DNA from: an uncultured Bifidobacterium sp.
GTDB taxonomy: Bacteria; Actinomycetota; Actinomycetes; Actinomycetales; Bifidobacteriaceae
Reading direction: 5' to 3'
DNA length: 55,590 nt
NCBI RefSeq assembly: GCF_945269915.1
Contig: NZ_CALYOY010000009.1
Coordinates: 1-55,590 of the forward strand
Shown: one piece after another, positions 43,441 through 51,785 of the stretch
How positions within the stretch are numbered: the stretch's first letter is position 1
Layout of the letters: the number at the start of each line of letters is the position of its first letter
Made by a program: the position numbers and the translations under genes
The notes under the pieces: model-generated
Seen by the model: the letters and a program-made list of their open reading frames with translations, nothing else
What the model was told of the DNA's origin: nothing
Databases searched by the model: none

Positions 43441-44055
43441 ATGGCTCTGATTGATCGAATTTCGCGCAGCAGGTACAGTCCTGAACCAAGGTCGGTGATA
43501 TTCACCATCCCCAACGTCATCAGCCTGCTTCGTATCTGCTCCATACCCCTGATTGCCTACCTGGTGGCAAACCGACATCTGATCATATCCCTGGTGGTGC
43601 TTCTCATATCGGCCCTTTCGGACGGGGTGGACGGAATCATCGCCCGGCGGTTCAACCAGGTGAGCAAGCTTGGGCAGATTCTTGATCCGGTGGCCGACAG
43701 GTTGCTGATCCTTTGTTCGATCCTGGCCCTGAGCATCGCCGATATCCTGCCCTGGTGGCTGATGGTACTGGTGGGGGCGCGCGATGTCCTTCTGGGTATC
43801 CTGACCCTGGTCCTGGCACAGCATGACTACGGTCCCCTCCCTGTCCACTTTGCAGGGAAGACGGGGACGGCTGTTCTGATGCTGGCCATACCCGCCCTGA
43901 TCTTTGCCGACGTGGGGCGCACCCCCCTCTTCCGTATCTTCCATCTCGTGGCCCTGGGCGCCGTCATTTGGGGGGTGGCCCTATACTGGCTGGCCGGATT
44001 GATATACGCCTATCAGGGAATAGGCCTCCTCAGGTCGGACAGCGATCATGACTGA
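43441..44055 (+). CDS. pgsA: CDP-alcohol phosphatidyltransferase (PgsA family)
   Basis: A 204-residue membrane enzyme joining a CDP-diacylglycerol lipid to an alcohol. The family motif is complete: SDGVDGIIARRFNQVSKLG followed by QILDPVADR, giving the four metal-binding Asp residues. About six helices are seen. The exact acceptor (glycerol phosphate, or inositol phosphate) cannot be fixed by motif alone; by synteny it corresponds to PgsA2 of the mycobacterial Rv1822 block. ATG 43438 is directly adjacent as an alternative start. The next gene overlaps its end by 8 nt. Confidence 0.9.
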   Translation: MALIDRISRSRYSPEPRSVIFTIPNVISLLRICSIPLIAYLVANRHLIISLVVLLISALSDGVDGIIARRFNQVSKLGQILDPVADRLLILCSILALSIADILPWWLMVLVGARDVLLGILTLVLAQHDYGPLPVHFAGKTGTAVLMLAIPALIFADVGRTPLFRIFHLVALGAVIWGVALYWLAGLIYAYQGIGLLRSDSDHD

Positions 44056-45007
44056 CCCCAGCCCAACCCCGGTTTCATTCCCCGTGCCGCCCGACCGTGC
44101 CTTGATCCACCGGAGGGCGGTCTTTTCTCATTCGACGGCCAACCTGGAGACCAGGTATGTGGACCGCACGACGGTTGACAGCGCCACCGCGGCCGTCCAT
44201 CGCAGGAGGCTTGCCGACGAGTCCCTGCGGCTGATCGATGACTTGACCAACCGGCCCATGGACCCCATGTTCGAGGATGCACGCCTGCTGCCCAGGGAGG
44301 ACCGCTCCATCTTCAGCATCTGGCTCAACCGCATCCTGGTCTTTGCCATCTGCGTCCTGGTCGGGCTGGCAGGGACAGGCATTGTCCAGGTGCTCCACAA
44401 GGATCCCCGTCAGAAGGTCCGGGAGAAGCTGATCTCCCAGGTGGAGGATGTGAACAAGCGTTCCGACGCACTCTCCCGAGACATCTCCTCGCTCAGGGGA
44501 AAGATCGAGGGTCTGTCTGCCAAGGCCGGAGCCCCTGCCCTGAGTCAGTCCCAGGCCCGGGATGACGTGACCAACGGGTCTTCTCAGGTCAGGGGGGAAG
44601 GCGTCGTCATCACCCTGGCCAACCCGATTGCCTCCAAGGATTCCCAGGACAAGGGTGACCCGATTAAGACCGTGACCGACCAGGATCTGCAGTGGTTCCT
44701 GGCCAAGCTCTGGTCGGCCGGAGCCGAGGCCATCTCCATCAACGGGAACCGGATCGGCACACAGACCTCGGTCAGGACGGCAGGACAGACCATCCTGGTG
44801 GGCACGGCCTCCATCCAGGCCCCATACCGGATCGAGGCCATCGGCGACCAGTCCCGGCTGGGAGACATCCTTCAACGCGAAGACCTCCAAGGCCGGCTCA
44901 GCAGTTTCAAAAAGGCCAATATCACGGTCAATATCTCCAAGGAGCGTGAAATCACCCTGAACGCCCTTGGACTTCCCAACCTTTCCTATGCCAAAAGGAG
45001 TCAGTGA
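44048..45007 (+). CDS. DUF881 membrane-anchored coiled-coil protein (first copy)
   Basis: A 319-residue protein with a cytoplasmic N-terminus of about 90 residues, one membrane helix (RILVFAICVLVGLAGTGIV), a coiled coil (VREKLISQVEDVNKRSDALS) and a C-terminal DUF881 domain. In that domain GVVITLANP, DLQWFLAKLWSAGAEAISIN and TIQAPYRIEAIG-like SIQAPYRIEAIGD are typical. Function is not known; the set DUF881-small basic protein-DUF881 is conserved in actinobacteria, and DUF881 resembles divisome or sporulation helper proteins only loosely. It overlaps pgsA and the next gene. Confidence 0.86.
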   Translation: MTDPSPTPVSFPVPPDRALIHRRAVFSHSTANLETRYVDRTTVDSATAAVHRRRLADESLRLIDDLTNRPMDPMFEDARLLPREDRSIFSIWLNRILVFAICVLVGLAGTGIVQVLHKDPRQKVREKLISQVEDVNKRSDALSRDISSLRGKIEGLSAKAGAPALSQSQARDDVTNGSSQVRGEGVVITLANPIASKDSQDKGDPIKTVTDQDLQWFLAKLWSAGAEAISINGNRIGTQTSVRTAGQTILVGTASIQAPYRIEAIGDQSRLGDILQREDLQGRLSSFKKANITVNISKEREITLNALGLPNLSYAKRSQ

Positions 45008-45009
45008 AT

Positions 45010-45342
45010 ATGACGGCAGTACTCGGACTGGTTCTCGGCGTTGTAGCGGGCATCTTCCTGCAACCGGACATCCCCATCGGCCTTCAGCCCTACCTGCCCA
45101 TCATGGTCGTGGCGGCCCTTGATGCACTGGTGGGTGCCATCCGCTCCTACTTCGAGCGCAGCTTCTCCGACCGGGTCTTCGTGGTCTCCTTCATATCCAA
45201 CGTAATCACCGCAACCCTTCTGGTCTTCCTGGGCAACCAGCTGGGTGTGGGCTCCCAGCTCTCCACGGCCGTCATCGTGGTCCTGGGCATCCGCATCTTC
45301 TCCAACGTCTCATCCATCCGTCGTTTCATCTTCAGGGGATGA
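45010..45342 (+). CDS. Small basic membrane protein (DUF1290)
   Basis: A 110-residue protein that is almost all membrane, with about four short helices: LGLVLGVVAGIFL, LPIMVVAALDALVGA, VSFISNVITATLLVFLG and a last one. ATG 45010 has AAAAGGAG 9 nt before it; the overlapping GTG at 45004 is only 3 nt from that site. It lies between two DUF881 genes and is probably their partner. Members of this family are also found next to ftsZ-type genes in Firmicutes (family knowledge). Confidence 0.88.
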   Translation: MTAVLGLVLGVVAGIFLQPDIPIGLQPYLPIMVVAALDALVGAIRSYFERSFSDRVFVVSFISNVITATLLVFLGNQLGVGSQLSTAVIVVLGIRIFSNVSSIRRFIFRG

Positions 45343-45349
45343 CCACCAA

Positions 45350-46180
45350 ATGAGGCCTTTCACGCATAAGAACGGAGACAGACTCCCCAAGAGCATCCCT
45401 CCCAAGGCCAAGGGGAGGGTGCATGCCAATGACGATGACACCCAGACCGGTGCTTTCCCGGTGGTGCGCCGCAGACCACCCAGATCGCTGAATGCCAACG
45501 CCAACCGGGCTCGTCTGGTCACCAGCGTACTGGTTGCGCTGATGTGCGCCCTCCTGGGTTTCGGTTACGCCGTTCAGGTCCACAACAACCAATCCTCCTA
45601 CCAGTCACTCTCCGAGGAGGAGCTGGTTCGGCTCCTGGATGAGACCAGCACCCAGGTCGATAAGCTGGAGGAGCGCAAGAGCCAGCTCAACCAGCAGCTC
45701 GCCTCGATCAAGTCGGCCGCAGACAAGCAGAAGGAAGCCGCCAGGATCGCCCAGCAGAACGAGCAGAGCTCGGGCCTCCTGTCCGGGCGGCTTCCTGCCC
45801 AGGGCAGGGGAGTGGTGGTCACCATCTCCGAGGAGACCGACCGGGTCGACGCCACCACCATGTTCAATCTGATTGAGGAGCTCCGAAACGCAGGTGCCGA
45901 GGTCATCTCCTTCGGTGACGTGCGGGTGGTCACCAGCACCTATTTCCTGGATACCAAGTCCGGTCTGGAATGTGATGGGAAAAAGATGAAGGCTCCCTAC
46001 ACAATCAGAGCCATAGGCGACCCCGATGCCCTCCAGAATGCCATCCAGATCGCCGGCGGTGTGGGGTCCAGAATCAAGGTCCAATACCATGCCTCGGTCG
46101 GTGTTGAGCAGTCCAATAGTGTAAAAATCGACCAAGTTCGTCGTGGCCAGGATTATCAGTACGCAAAGACTGTAGAATAG
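45350..46180 (+). CDS. DUF881 membrane-anchored coiled-coil protein (second copy)
   Basis: A 276-residue protein built like the first copy: a basic cytoplasmic start (about 65 residues), one membrane helix (TSVLVALMCALLGFGYAV), a coiled coil with LDETSTQVDKLEERKSQLNQ, then DUF881 with GVVVTISEETDRVDATT and ELRNAGAEVISFGDVRV. Its membrane anchor is closer to the N-terminus than in the first copy. ATG 45350 is 7 nt after the previous stop; upstream in-frame codons lie inside the previous gene and are rejected. AGGGGA provides the ribosome site. Confidence 0.86.
   Translation: MRPFTHKNGDRLPKSIPPKAKGRVHANDDDTQTGAFPVVRRRPPRSLNANANRARLVTSVLVALMCALLGFGYAVQVHNNQSSYQSLSEEELVRLLDETSTQVDKLEERKSQLNQQLASIKSAADKQKEAARIAQQNEQSSGLLSGRLPAQGRGVVVTISEETDRVDATTMFNLIEELRNAGAEVISFGDVRVVTSTYFLDTKSGLECDGKKMKAPYTIRAIGDPDALQNAIQIAGGVGSRIKVQYHASVGVEQSNSVKIDQVRRGQDYQYAKTVE
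46173..46178 (+). promoter_or_regulatory. -10 box (TAGAAT) giving a probable leaderless FHA-gene mRNA
   Basis: TAGAAT overlaps the last codons of the second DUF881 gene and ends 8 nt before ATG 46187. There is no Shine-Dalgarno; AGAG is too close and short. Confidence 0.45.
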
Positions 46181-46186
46181 AGCATT

Positions 46187-46627
46187 ATGACAGAACCTAT
46201 TCCAACTGCGGGAGAAACCACCATCATCGGTATGCCCGCTCTGAATATTCCGGTGACGTCCAATGGAGACCGCCCTCTGACCCAGGATGACCTGGATACG
46301 ATGGCCCGGTTGCCAGAGGGTACGGCCCTGCTCATCTCGACCCGGGGAGCGGTTTCAGGGTCCCGGTACCTGCTCGACCAGGACCAGGTGAGTGTAGGCA
46401 GGGATCCCAAGGCGGACATCCTCCTCGATGATTCCACGGTCTCCAGGGCGCATGCCATCTTCCGTAGGGTTCCGGGCGGCTTCCAGGTCCAGGACACGGG
46501 AAGTCTGAACGGAACCTATGTCAACCGGGAACGGGTCGACCAGGCTGATCTGCACAACGGTGATGAGATCATGATCGGCAAGTTCCGGCTGGTCTTTTTC
46601 GACAACAAGGCGGTTGTCGCCAGGTAG
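46187..46627 (+). CDS. FHA-domain signalling protein, GarA/OdhI type
   Basis: A 146-residue phosphothreonine-binding protein. The C-terminal FHA domain (about residues 55-140) carries VSVGRDPKADILL, STVSRAHAIF and GSLNGTYVNRERV. Near the N-terminus GETTIIG places Thr11 and Thr12 where GarA/OdhI have the ETT site used by PknB/PknG-type kinases; phosphorylation there closes the protein on itself. GarA binds 2-oxoglutarate dehydrogenase and glutamate enzymes. If this organism lacks that dehydrogenase, as bifidobacteria do, the target must differ. The block order matches Rv1822-Rv1828, without gcvH. Confidence 0.93.
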   Translation: MTEPIPTAGETTIIGMPALNIPVTSNGDRPLTQDDLDTMARLPEGTALLISTRGAVSGSRYLLDQDQVSVGRDPKADILLDDSTVSRAHAIFRRVPGGFQVQDTGSLNGTYVNRERVDQADLHNGDEIMIGKFRLVFFDNKAVVAR

Positions 46628-46658
46628 TGACCGGTTCCACCAGGTAGGAGGAGTTACC

Positions 46659-47291
46659 ATGACCGATCGGACGGGATCCGAGGGCGGGGGAGAGGTCTCT
46701 TTCGGCAGCCCGGACCATCTGATTCAGGGGGCACTCTTCACACCTGAGCAGGCCGAGGGAATCACCCGCGGATATGGGGGTACGGTGGCGGCCAAGGTGG
46801 CCGGCATCACCTACCGGCAGCTGGATTACTGGGCCCGGAAAAGGATAGTGGAGCCATCCATCAAGTCATCGCACGGGTCCGGTTCCCGCAGGCTGTATTC
46901 CTTCAAGGACGTGGTCATACTCGCTGTTCTGAAGCGGTTGCTGGATGCCGGGGTCAACCTGGTCAATGCCACGGCGACGGTTGCCTACCTGACCAGGAGA
47001 ACCACGGCGCAACTCGAGGATGTCACGGTGGTCTGTGACGGGGGCCAGGTGATCGAGTGCAACGGGCCAGACCAGGTCTTCGCGCTGATGAAGTCCGGCA
47101 GGGCGGTCTTCGCGATTTCCGTGGGGGCCATCTGGCATCGTATGGATGTGGATCTGGAGACCTGCGACCATGTCGATCTGGAAAGTGGCCAGGTTCGTTC
47201 GGGCCTGCCCGACAGGCCCATTGATGAGCTGACGGCCATGCGGTTGCGTAAGCGCCTGGAGCTCCAGCACAGGCAGCGTCAGGAAGCTTGA
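46659..47291 (+). CDS. MerR-family transcriptional regulator, FtsR/Rv1828 type
   Basis: A 210-residue regulator. The winged HTH is GITYRQLDYWARKRIVEP through GSRRLYSFKDVVILAVLKRL. The C-terminal part (about residues 110-200) is the Rv1828-like effector domain without cysteine metal sites. In Corynebacterium the equivalent FtsR activates ftsZ. TAGGAGGAG precedes ATG 46659; upstream in-frame codons are rejected. It follows the FHA gene by 31 nt, so both probably form one unit with a role in division or envelope control. Confidence 0.9.
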   Translation: MTDRTGSEGGGEVSFGSPDHLIQGALFTPEQAEGITRGYGGTVAAKVAGITYRQLDYWARKRIVEPSIKSSHGSGSRRLYSFKDVVILAVLKRLLDAGVNLVNATATVAYLTRRTTAQLEDVTVVCDGGQVIECNGPDQVFALMKSGRAVFAISVGAIWHRMDVDLETCDHVDLESGQVRSGLPDRPIDELTAMRLRKRLELQHRQRQEA

Positions 47292-47330
47292 CCCTTCCGG
47301 CTTGTCGCTCTCGTGCGAATTCGCGCACAC

Positions 47331-47344
47331 ATGCGTGCACGCAT
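47331..47344. repeat. Perfect 14-bp palindrome after the MerR gene
   Basis: ATGCGTGCACGCAT is fully self-complementary. GTGCG/CGCAC arms stand just before it (from about 47313). There is no T tract, so it is either a tail-less terminator or a protein site. Confidence 0.45.
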
Positions 47345-47500
47345 TCAGGTATTCCCGAACTCCATGTAACTCACGTATGCAGCGGTACCCACAGGTGAAT
47401 CTGTTCTGCTGTTATGAGCCTGACAGTCTGATTGACCATGAGGACCAGACATCGCACGGGTAGTGCTGGATGAGCGGGCATCCCATAATCGATATCCAAT

Positions 47501-47528
47501 TTGACATAACGTACATTATCGGCGTCAA
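47501..47528. repeat. Inverted repeat TTGAC...GTCAA between convergent genes
   Basis: TTGAC (47501-47505) and GTCAA (47524-47528) flank an AT-rich core with ATAAC-GTAC-ATTAT. The core is unusual between two 3' ends in a GC-rich genome. No gene is visible from 47292 to 47572. Confidence 0.3.
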
Positions 47529-47572
47529 GTGAAACGACAATACTCTCGCTTGATCCGATCGTGTTCAGTGGT

Positions 47573-48286
47573 TTAGGCGAAATACTCGCCGACGGCCTCT
47601 GATAGCTGATCTATACGATCGATGATCCTGTAGGCCCCGTGATTCTTCAGCTCGTCAGGTTCCGCGTAGCCCCAGCCGCAGCCCAGGCAGTCCAGACCCA
47701 TCCGCCGGGCCCCATCGGCATCTGTCCAACGGTCGCCGACCATGAGCGCCCTGTCGCCGCGTTCCGGAGAGAATCCCAGTCCTTCGAAGGCATAGGCGAT
47801 GACCTTGTCCTTGGTTGCTCGGCTGGCATCGGTGCTGGCACCGTAAATCGCATCGAGATGATTCGTCAGGCCAAAGTGGTCGCAGACGGGAATGGCCTGA
47901 TATTCGGGCTTGCAGGTGGCAACGGCCAGGATGAATCCCTGCTTCCGCATCACATCCATCTGGTCTATGATTCCGGGGAAAACGGATGCGTAGAGACAGC
48001 CGGGCACCCGGGCGTTTGGATTCGACGGATCGGGGAAGGCGTCCACAGCGGCATAGTAGTGTCGGTAAATCTGTACGCCGTGCTGGATCCGGCTTTCAGG
48101 AACATGGTTCCGCCTCAGGGAAACCGCGATGGACGGGCCGATGAACCTGCGCAGTGCGGCCTCATCAGGTATGGGAAGGTCCAGTTCCTCGAACACCTTG
48201 ACCACCGATGCCAGTATGCCTGGATGGGATGAGGTCAGCGTGCCATCCAGATCCAGCAGCACTACCTTACGGGCTGTTTGGGTCAT
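47573..48286 (-). CDS. HAD-superfamily hydrolase, phosphoglycolate phosphatase-like
   Basis: A 237-residue phosphatase of HAD subfamily IA. The nucleophile motif is VVLLDLDGTLTSSHPGI, motif II is around LAVATCKPEYQAI, and motif III/IV is ALMVGDRWTDADGARRMGLD. The small helical cap follows motif I. Typical substrates are phosphoglycolate, pyrophosphate or sugar phosphates; this cannot be fixed. ATG 48286 is preferred to the in-frame TTG at 48295. It ends facing the MerR gene. Confidence 0.88.
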   Translation of the reverse strand: MTQTARKVVLLDLDGTLTSSHPGILASVVKVFEELDLPIPDEAALRRFIGPSIAVSLRRNHVPESRIQHGVQIYRHYYAAVDAFPDPSNPNARVPGCLYASVFPGIIDQMDVMRKQGFILAVATCKPEYQAIPVCDHFGLTNHLDAIYGASTDASRATKDKVIAYAFEGLGFSPERGDRALMVGDRWTDADGARRMGLDCLGCGWGYAEPDELKNHGAYRIIDRIDQLSEAVGEYFA

Positions 48287-48351
48287 CGTATTCAAATTCC
48301 GGTTTCACCTCATCTGCAGGTCAAAAAATGTATGAAGAGCGATACGCGGAC

Positions 48352-48699
48352 TCACTCATAGTCCGGGAACCAGCCTTCATGGTGCATCTTGAGCCGTTTG
48401 TCAAGCACGGTCTGCAGTTCCTCCTCGGAACGGCGTTCCAGGAGCATGTCCCAGTGGGTCCTGGTCGGCTTCCCGTTCTTGCCGATCCCCTCGTCCTCGT
48501 TGCCCTCCAGGTGGGCAATCTGACCGCAACGGCACTCCCAGTCCTGGGGAACCTCGGCGCCCTCGGCCAGGGGCAGGATGGTCCGATGGCCCTTGGGGCA
48601 GACATAGGCGACCTCACTGCGGGCCGCGAAGTCCACGTTCTGGTCCGATTCCAGTGACTTTGCCCCGATGCTCATGCCGCGAAGGCTGCGCTCTGCCAT
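48352..48699 (-). CDS. rbpA: RNA polymerase-binding protein RbpA
   Basis: A 115-residue actinobacterial transcription factor that binds sigma and helps open promoters. The N-terminal AERSLRGMSIGAKSLESD is the core-contacting tail. The zinc-type core here contains Cys residues in YVCPKGH and WECRCGQ, so a metal site is likely. The sigma-interacting basic linker and helix are KPTRTHWDMLLERRSEEEL. GGAGGAAG precedes the ATG. It is the marker that most clearly places the window in Actinobacteria. Confidence 0.96.
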   Translation of the reverse strand: MAERSLRGMSIGAKSLESDQNVDFAARSEVAYVCPKGHRTILPLAEGAEVPQDWECRCGQIAHLEGNEDEGIGKNGKPTRTHWDMLLERRSEEELQTVLDKRLKMHHEGWFPDYE

Positions 48700-48785
48700 A
48701 CTTCCTCCATTACGTTCAGGTCCTGTGCTTCCAAGCTACAGAACAGCTTTGACTTGCCTTTTATTCCGGGGCTTGGCCCTGGGCC

Positions 48786-51362
48786 TCACTCCACGCCGGT
48801 ATATGCCACGATGCCACGGTTGACCTGGTCGGCGGCGATGCCGGCCCGGAGTGCCAGACGGTGTCCGCCCGACCCCAGGAAGGGTTCGACCTGGACGATC
48901 TGGGTGAGCACGTCCGAAAGGCGCTTGGCGTTCCGGACAAAGTCCCCGGCGGTCAGCTCCGTGTCCTTCAGGATGGTTGCGAGTGAATCTCCACAGGCCC
49001 AGTCGTAGACCGTCCGTCCCAGGCCGAAGTCCAGGTCGTCGGGCAGATCCAGCCCGGCATCCTCGCACTCGTCCCGGACCAGCTCCCACTGCCTGTTCAT
49101 GGTGGCAATGGCTCCGGCCAGGGGGGAGGACCGGCGACCGGGATCACCCTGGTCCCCCACTCCCCTGCGCGATTCATAGACCATTCCCGACATGGCTGCG
49201 GCCAGTTCCTCGGGTTCCAGGTCATCCAGGATGCCCTTGTCGAGAATCTGGGCCAGGGTCAGGTCCTGTTCGCTGTATATCCGCCGCAGGAGCTGCCCCC
49301 GTCTGGTCAGTTGATAGTTCTCATCGTCGACCTGGCGGATGTACCCCAGGTCGGTCAGGATGGTGCAGATCCTGTCGAACTGCCTGGAGACCGAGCCGGT
49401 GCGAGACTCGTACCTGTCCTCGGCCTGTTGGAGTTCCTTGTTCTCGCGAATCCAACGGTTTCCCCACCGCATGTGCTTGGGGAGATCCGGGCACTGACGG
49501 CAGGGGTGGTTGCGCTCCTTCTTTTTGAGGTGCTCGATGTGCTCGTCGAGCCTCCTGAAGGCGCGGTTGCGCTCACGTTCATTGCGGAAGCGCTGCTTCT
49601 TGAGTTGTCGTCGATCGTTCTTCTGGGCCGAGGAGAGATCGGCCCTGATCTTCATAAACTCGATCAGGTCGCCGTGGCTGCACTGGGCCGCCTCGCTGTA
49701 GCCATCCAGGGCCTCGGTCAGGGTCCGGATTCTGGCCTCCAGTTCAGAGGCCGACTGGTTGGCCTCCCACTGGGCAAAGGAGTGGTCCAGGGTGTCGCGG
49801 GCCATGCTGTAGGTACTGGAATTGAGCAGGTTGACGGCCATGTTGAAGGTCGGTTTGAAGCTGGAATGCAAGGGATAGACGCGCTTGCTCGACAGGGCGG
49901 CCATGGTCTCGGGGCTGAAGTCGCGATGGTCAACCACCACCACATGTCCGATTTCGTCGATGCCGCGTCGGCCGGCCCGCCCGGTCAGCTGGGTGAACTC
50001 CCCCGGTGTCAGGCCCACGTGGCCGGTCCCGTCGAACTTCTCCAGCTTCTCGACCACCACGCACCGTGCCGGCATGTTGATGCCCAGGGCCAGGGTCTCG
50101 GTGGCGAAGACCACCTTGATCAGCCCAAGTTCGAACAGATGTTCGACTATCTGTCTGAAGAGGGTGACCACCCCGGCATGGTGGGCCGCGAAGCCCTGCT
50201 CCAGGGCGAACCTGAACTGGGTGAACCCCAGGGCCTTCAGGTCCTCATGGCTCAGCTGGCCCTCGGCCATGGAGTCCACGATCTGGTGGATTCGGTACGC
50301 TTCCTTGTCGGTGGTCAGCTGGAGACCCGCCCGGGTGCACTGTTGGACGGCCTGGTCGCAGCCTGTCCTGGAGAAGATGAAGTAGATGCCGGGCAGCATG
50401 CCCATGAAATCCAGCTCATCCACGACGTCGGCCCGGCTGGGGCGGTAGCGCTCCCCCTGACGGCGGTCCTGACGCCCGGCTCCCCCGCGTCCGTGGCGGT
50501 TCCGGCGATGGCGGTCGCCATCCTGTCCCCGTGCGCTCCTCCTGGCCTCGCCTTGCCTGTTGAGCTGTGCCAGTCGGTTGGCCAGACCGGGGTTGATCCT
50601 GCTGGTCTGCCGACCGGAGCCGTCATGCCTGTACAGGTCGATGATCTCCGGCTCGGTATGCCTGTCGGCCTGGACCAGAACATGCTGTTCCAGGGGTACC
50701 GGCCTACGCTCGGAGACCACCAGCTTGGTCTTGCCCCGAACGGATGCGATCCAGTCCGAGAAGTCCTCCACATTGGAGACCGTTGCCGAGAGCCCGACGA
50801 TGCGGGTGGACCGGGGAAGGTGGATGATGACCTCCTCCCAGACCGGCCCCCGGAACCTGTCCGCCAAATAGTGGACTTCGTCCAATACCACATACCGGAG
50901 GGCCGAGAGGGTGGACGAGCGCTCATAGAGCATGTTGCGCAGCACCTCGGTGGTCATGACCACGATATCGGCCTCGGAGTTGATCGAGGTGTCACCGGTC
51001 AGCAGGCCGACATGGTCCTCCCCGTACCGGGCCACCAGGTCGTGGTACTTCTGGTTGCTCAGGGCCTTGATGGGGGTGGTGTAGAAGGTCTTGACGTTCT
51101 GTTCCTGGGCCAGGAAGACCGCGAAGTCTGCCACGATGGTCTTGCCGGCCCCGGTGGGTGCCGCCACCAGGACGTTCTGGCCGTCCTCCAAGGCCTCGAT
51201 GGCCTCCACCTGGAACCTGTCCAGGGGGAAGGGCTGCATGTTCTGGAAGCGTCCGGAGGCCCCCGTCATGCGCCTGCGCTGCTTGTTGAACCTGGCATAT
51301 CGTTGCGAGGGACTGAGCGTCTGGTCCGATTCCTGACTATCCTGATGATGATGACCTGACAT
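48786..51362 (-). CDS. helY: Ski2/Mtr4-like DEAD/DEAH-box RNA helicase HelY
   Basis: An 858-residue helicase. Motif I is VAAPTGAGKTIVADF (about residue 70), motif II VVLDEVHYLAD, motif III GLSATVSN and motif VI QLTGRAGRRGIDE. A Ski2-like C-terminal helical domain ends the chain. An Arg/Gly/Asp-rich insertion at about residues 275-320 (RSARGQDGDRHRRNRHGRGG) interrupts the two RecA domains and looks disordered and RNA-binding. It lies upstream of rbpA on the same strand, in the order pafBC - small protein - helY - rbpA. Confidence 0.95.
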   Translation of the reverse strand: MSGHHHQDSQESDQTLSPSQRYARFNKQRRRMTGASGRFQNMQPFPLDRFQVEAIEALEDGQNVLVAAPTGAGKTIVADFAVFLAQEQNVKTFYTTPIKALSNQKYHDLVARYGEDHVGLLTGDTSINSEADIVVMTTEVLRNMLYERSSTLSALRYVVLDEVHYLADRFRGPVWEEVIIHLPRSTRIVGLSATVSNVEDFSDWIASVRGKTKLVVSERRPVPLEQHVLVQADRHTEPEIIDLYRHDGSGRQTSRINPGLANRLAQLNRQGEARRSARGQDGDRHRRNRHGRGGAGRQDRRQGERYRPSRADVVDELDFMGMLPGIYFIFSRTGCDQAVQQCTRAGLQLTTDKEAYRIHQIVDSMAEGQLSHEDLKALGFTQFRFALEQGFAAHHAGVVTLFRQIVEHLFELGLIKVVFATETLALGINMPARCVVVEKLEKFDGTGHVGLTPGEFTQLTGRAGRRGIDEIGHVVVVDHRDFSPETMAALSSKRVYPLHSSFKPTFNMAVNLLNSSTYSMARDTLDHSFAQWEANQSASELEARIRTLTEALDGYSEAAQCSHGDLIEFMKIRADLSSAQKNDRRQLKKQRFRNERERNRAFRRLDEHIEHLKKKERNHPCRQCPDLPKHMRWGNRWIRENKELQQAEDRYESRTGSVSRQFDRICTILTDLGYIRQVDDENYQLTRRGQLLRRIYSEQDLTLAQILDKGILDDLEPEELAAAMSGMVYESRRGVGDQGDPGRRSSPLAGAIATMNRQWELVRDECEDAGLDLPDDLDFGLGRTVYDWACGDSLATILKDTELTAGDFVRNAKRLSDVLTQIVQVEPFLGSGGHRLALRAGIAADQVNRGIVAYTGVE

Positions 51363-51428
51363 ATTCCTCCGATGATGGAGCCGGATTGACTGCCTGCCCC
51401 TGAATGGCTTGGACGGGATCGGCCATCC

Positions 51429-51749
51429 TTACCGATTGAAGTGCTTCCAGCGTGCCCAGGCTACCTCATGGTTCCTCCGCCTGGAGTCCTTGCGCCTGAG
51501 CAGGTCCGCATGGGCCTGGGAGTATCGGCCGGATGCCTTGCTCAGGGGCTGGGCGAAGAAAGGGCCTTCCGCCTGGTCCTGACGCCCGGCCTCACCGGCA
51601 GGCGGCTGGGGCATGTGCCGACTGATTGTTGCCCCAACCTGACCGATGGCCTTTCCGGCCCGGATGGCGTGGAGTATGGCATAGATCGCCCCAATGACCA
51701 GCATGGCAATCATGAACAGGGTCAACGGTATCCAAACCCATCCCGGCAT
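51429..51749 (-). CDS. Small single-pass membrane protein of unknown function
   Basis: A 106-residue protein. Residues about 4-27 (VWIPLTLFMIAMLVIGAIYA) are one membrane helix, followed by an amphipathic-looking helix AIRAGKAIGQVGATI and a charged tail rich in Arg. AAAAGGAG before the ATG gives good support for translation. It sits where tatA-tatC lie in mycobacteria between pafC and helY. It lacks the Phe-Gly hinge of TatA, so I do not call it TatA. Confidence 0.65.
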   Translation of the reverse strand: MPGWVWIPLTLFMIAMLVIGAIYAILHAIRAGKAIGQVGATISRHMPQPPAGEAGRQDQAEGPFFAQPLSKASGRYSQAHADLLRRKDSRRRNHEVAWARWKHFNR

Positions 51750-51785
51750 AATCAGCTCCTTTTGCAGCCTGAAAGCGCCGAGTGC

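Noticed and set aside
49311-51359. 682-codon open frame opposite helY
   Set aside because: It mirrors a well-supported helicase gene with all motifs. The translation is His/Gly/Asp-rich with no domain, as expected of an antisense shadow in GC-rich DNA.
51429-51749. Calling the small membrane protein TatA
   Set aside because: Position and one-helix layout fit, but the Phe-Gly hinge and typical amphipathic helix of TatA are missing and no tatC is adjacent.
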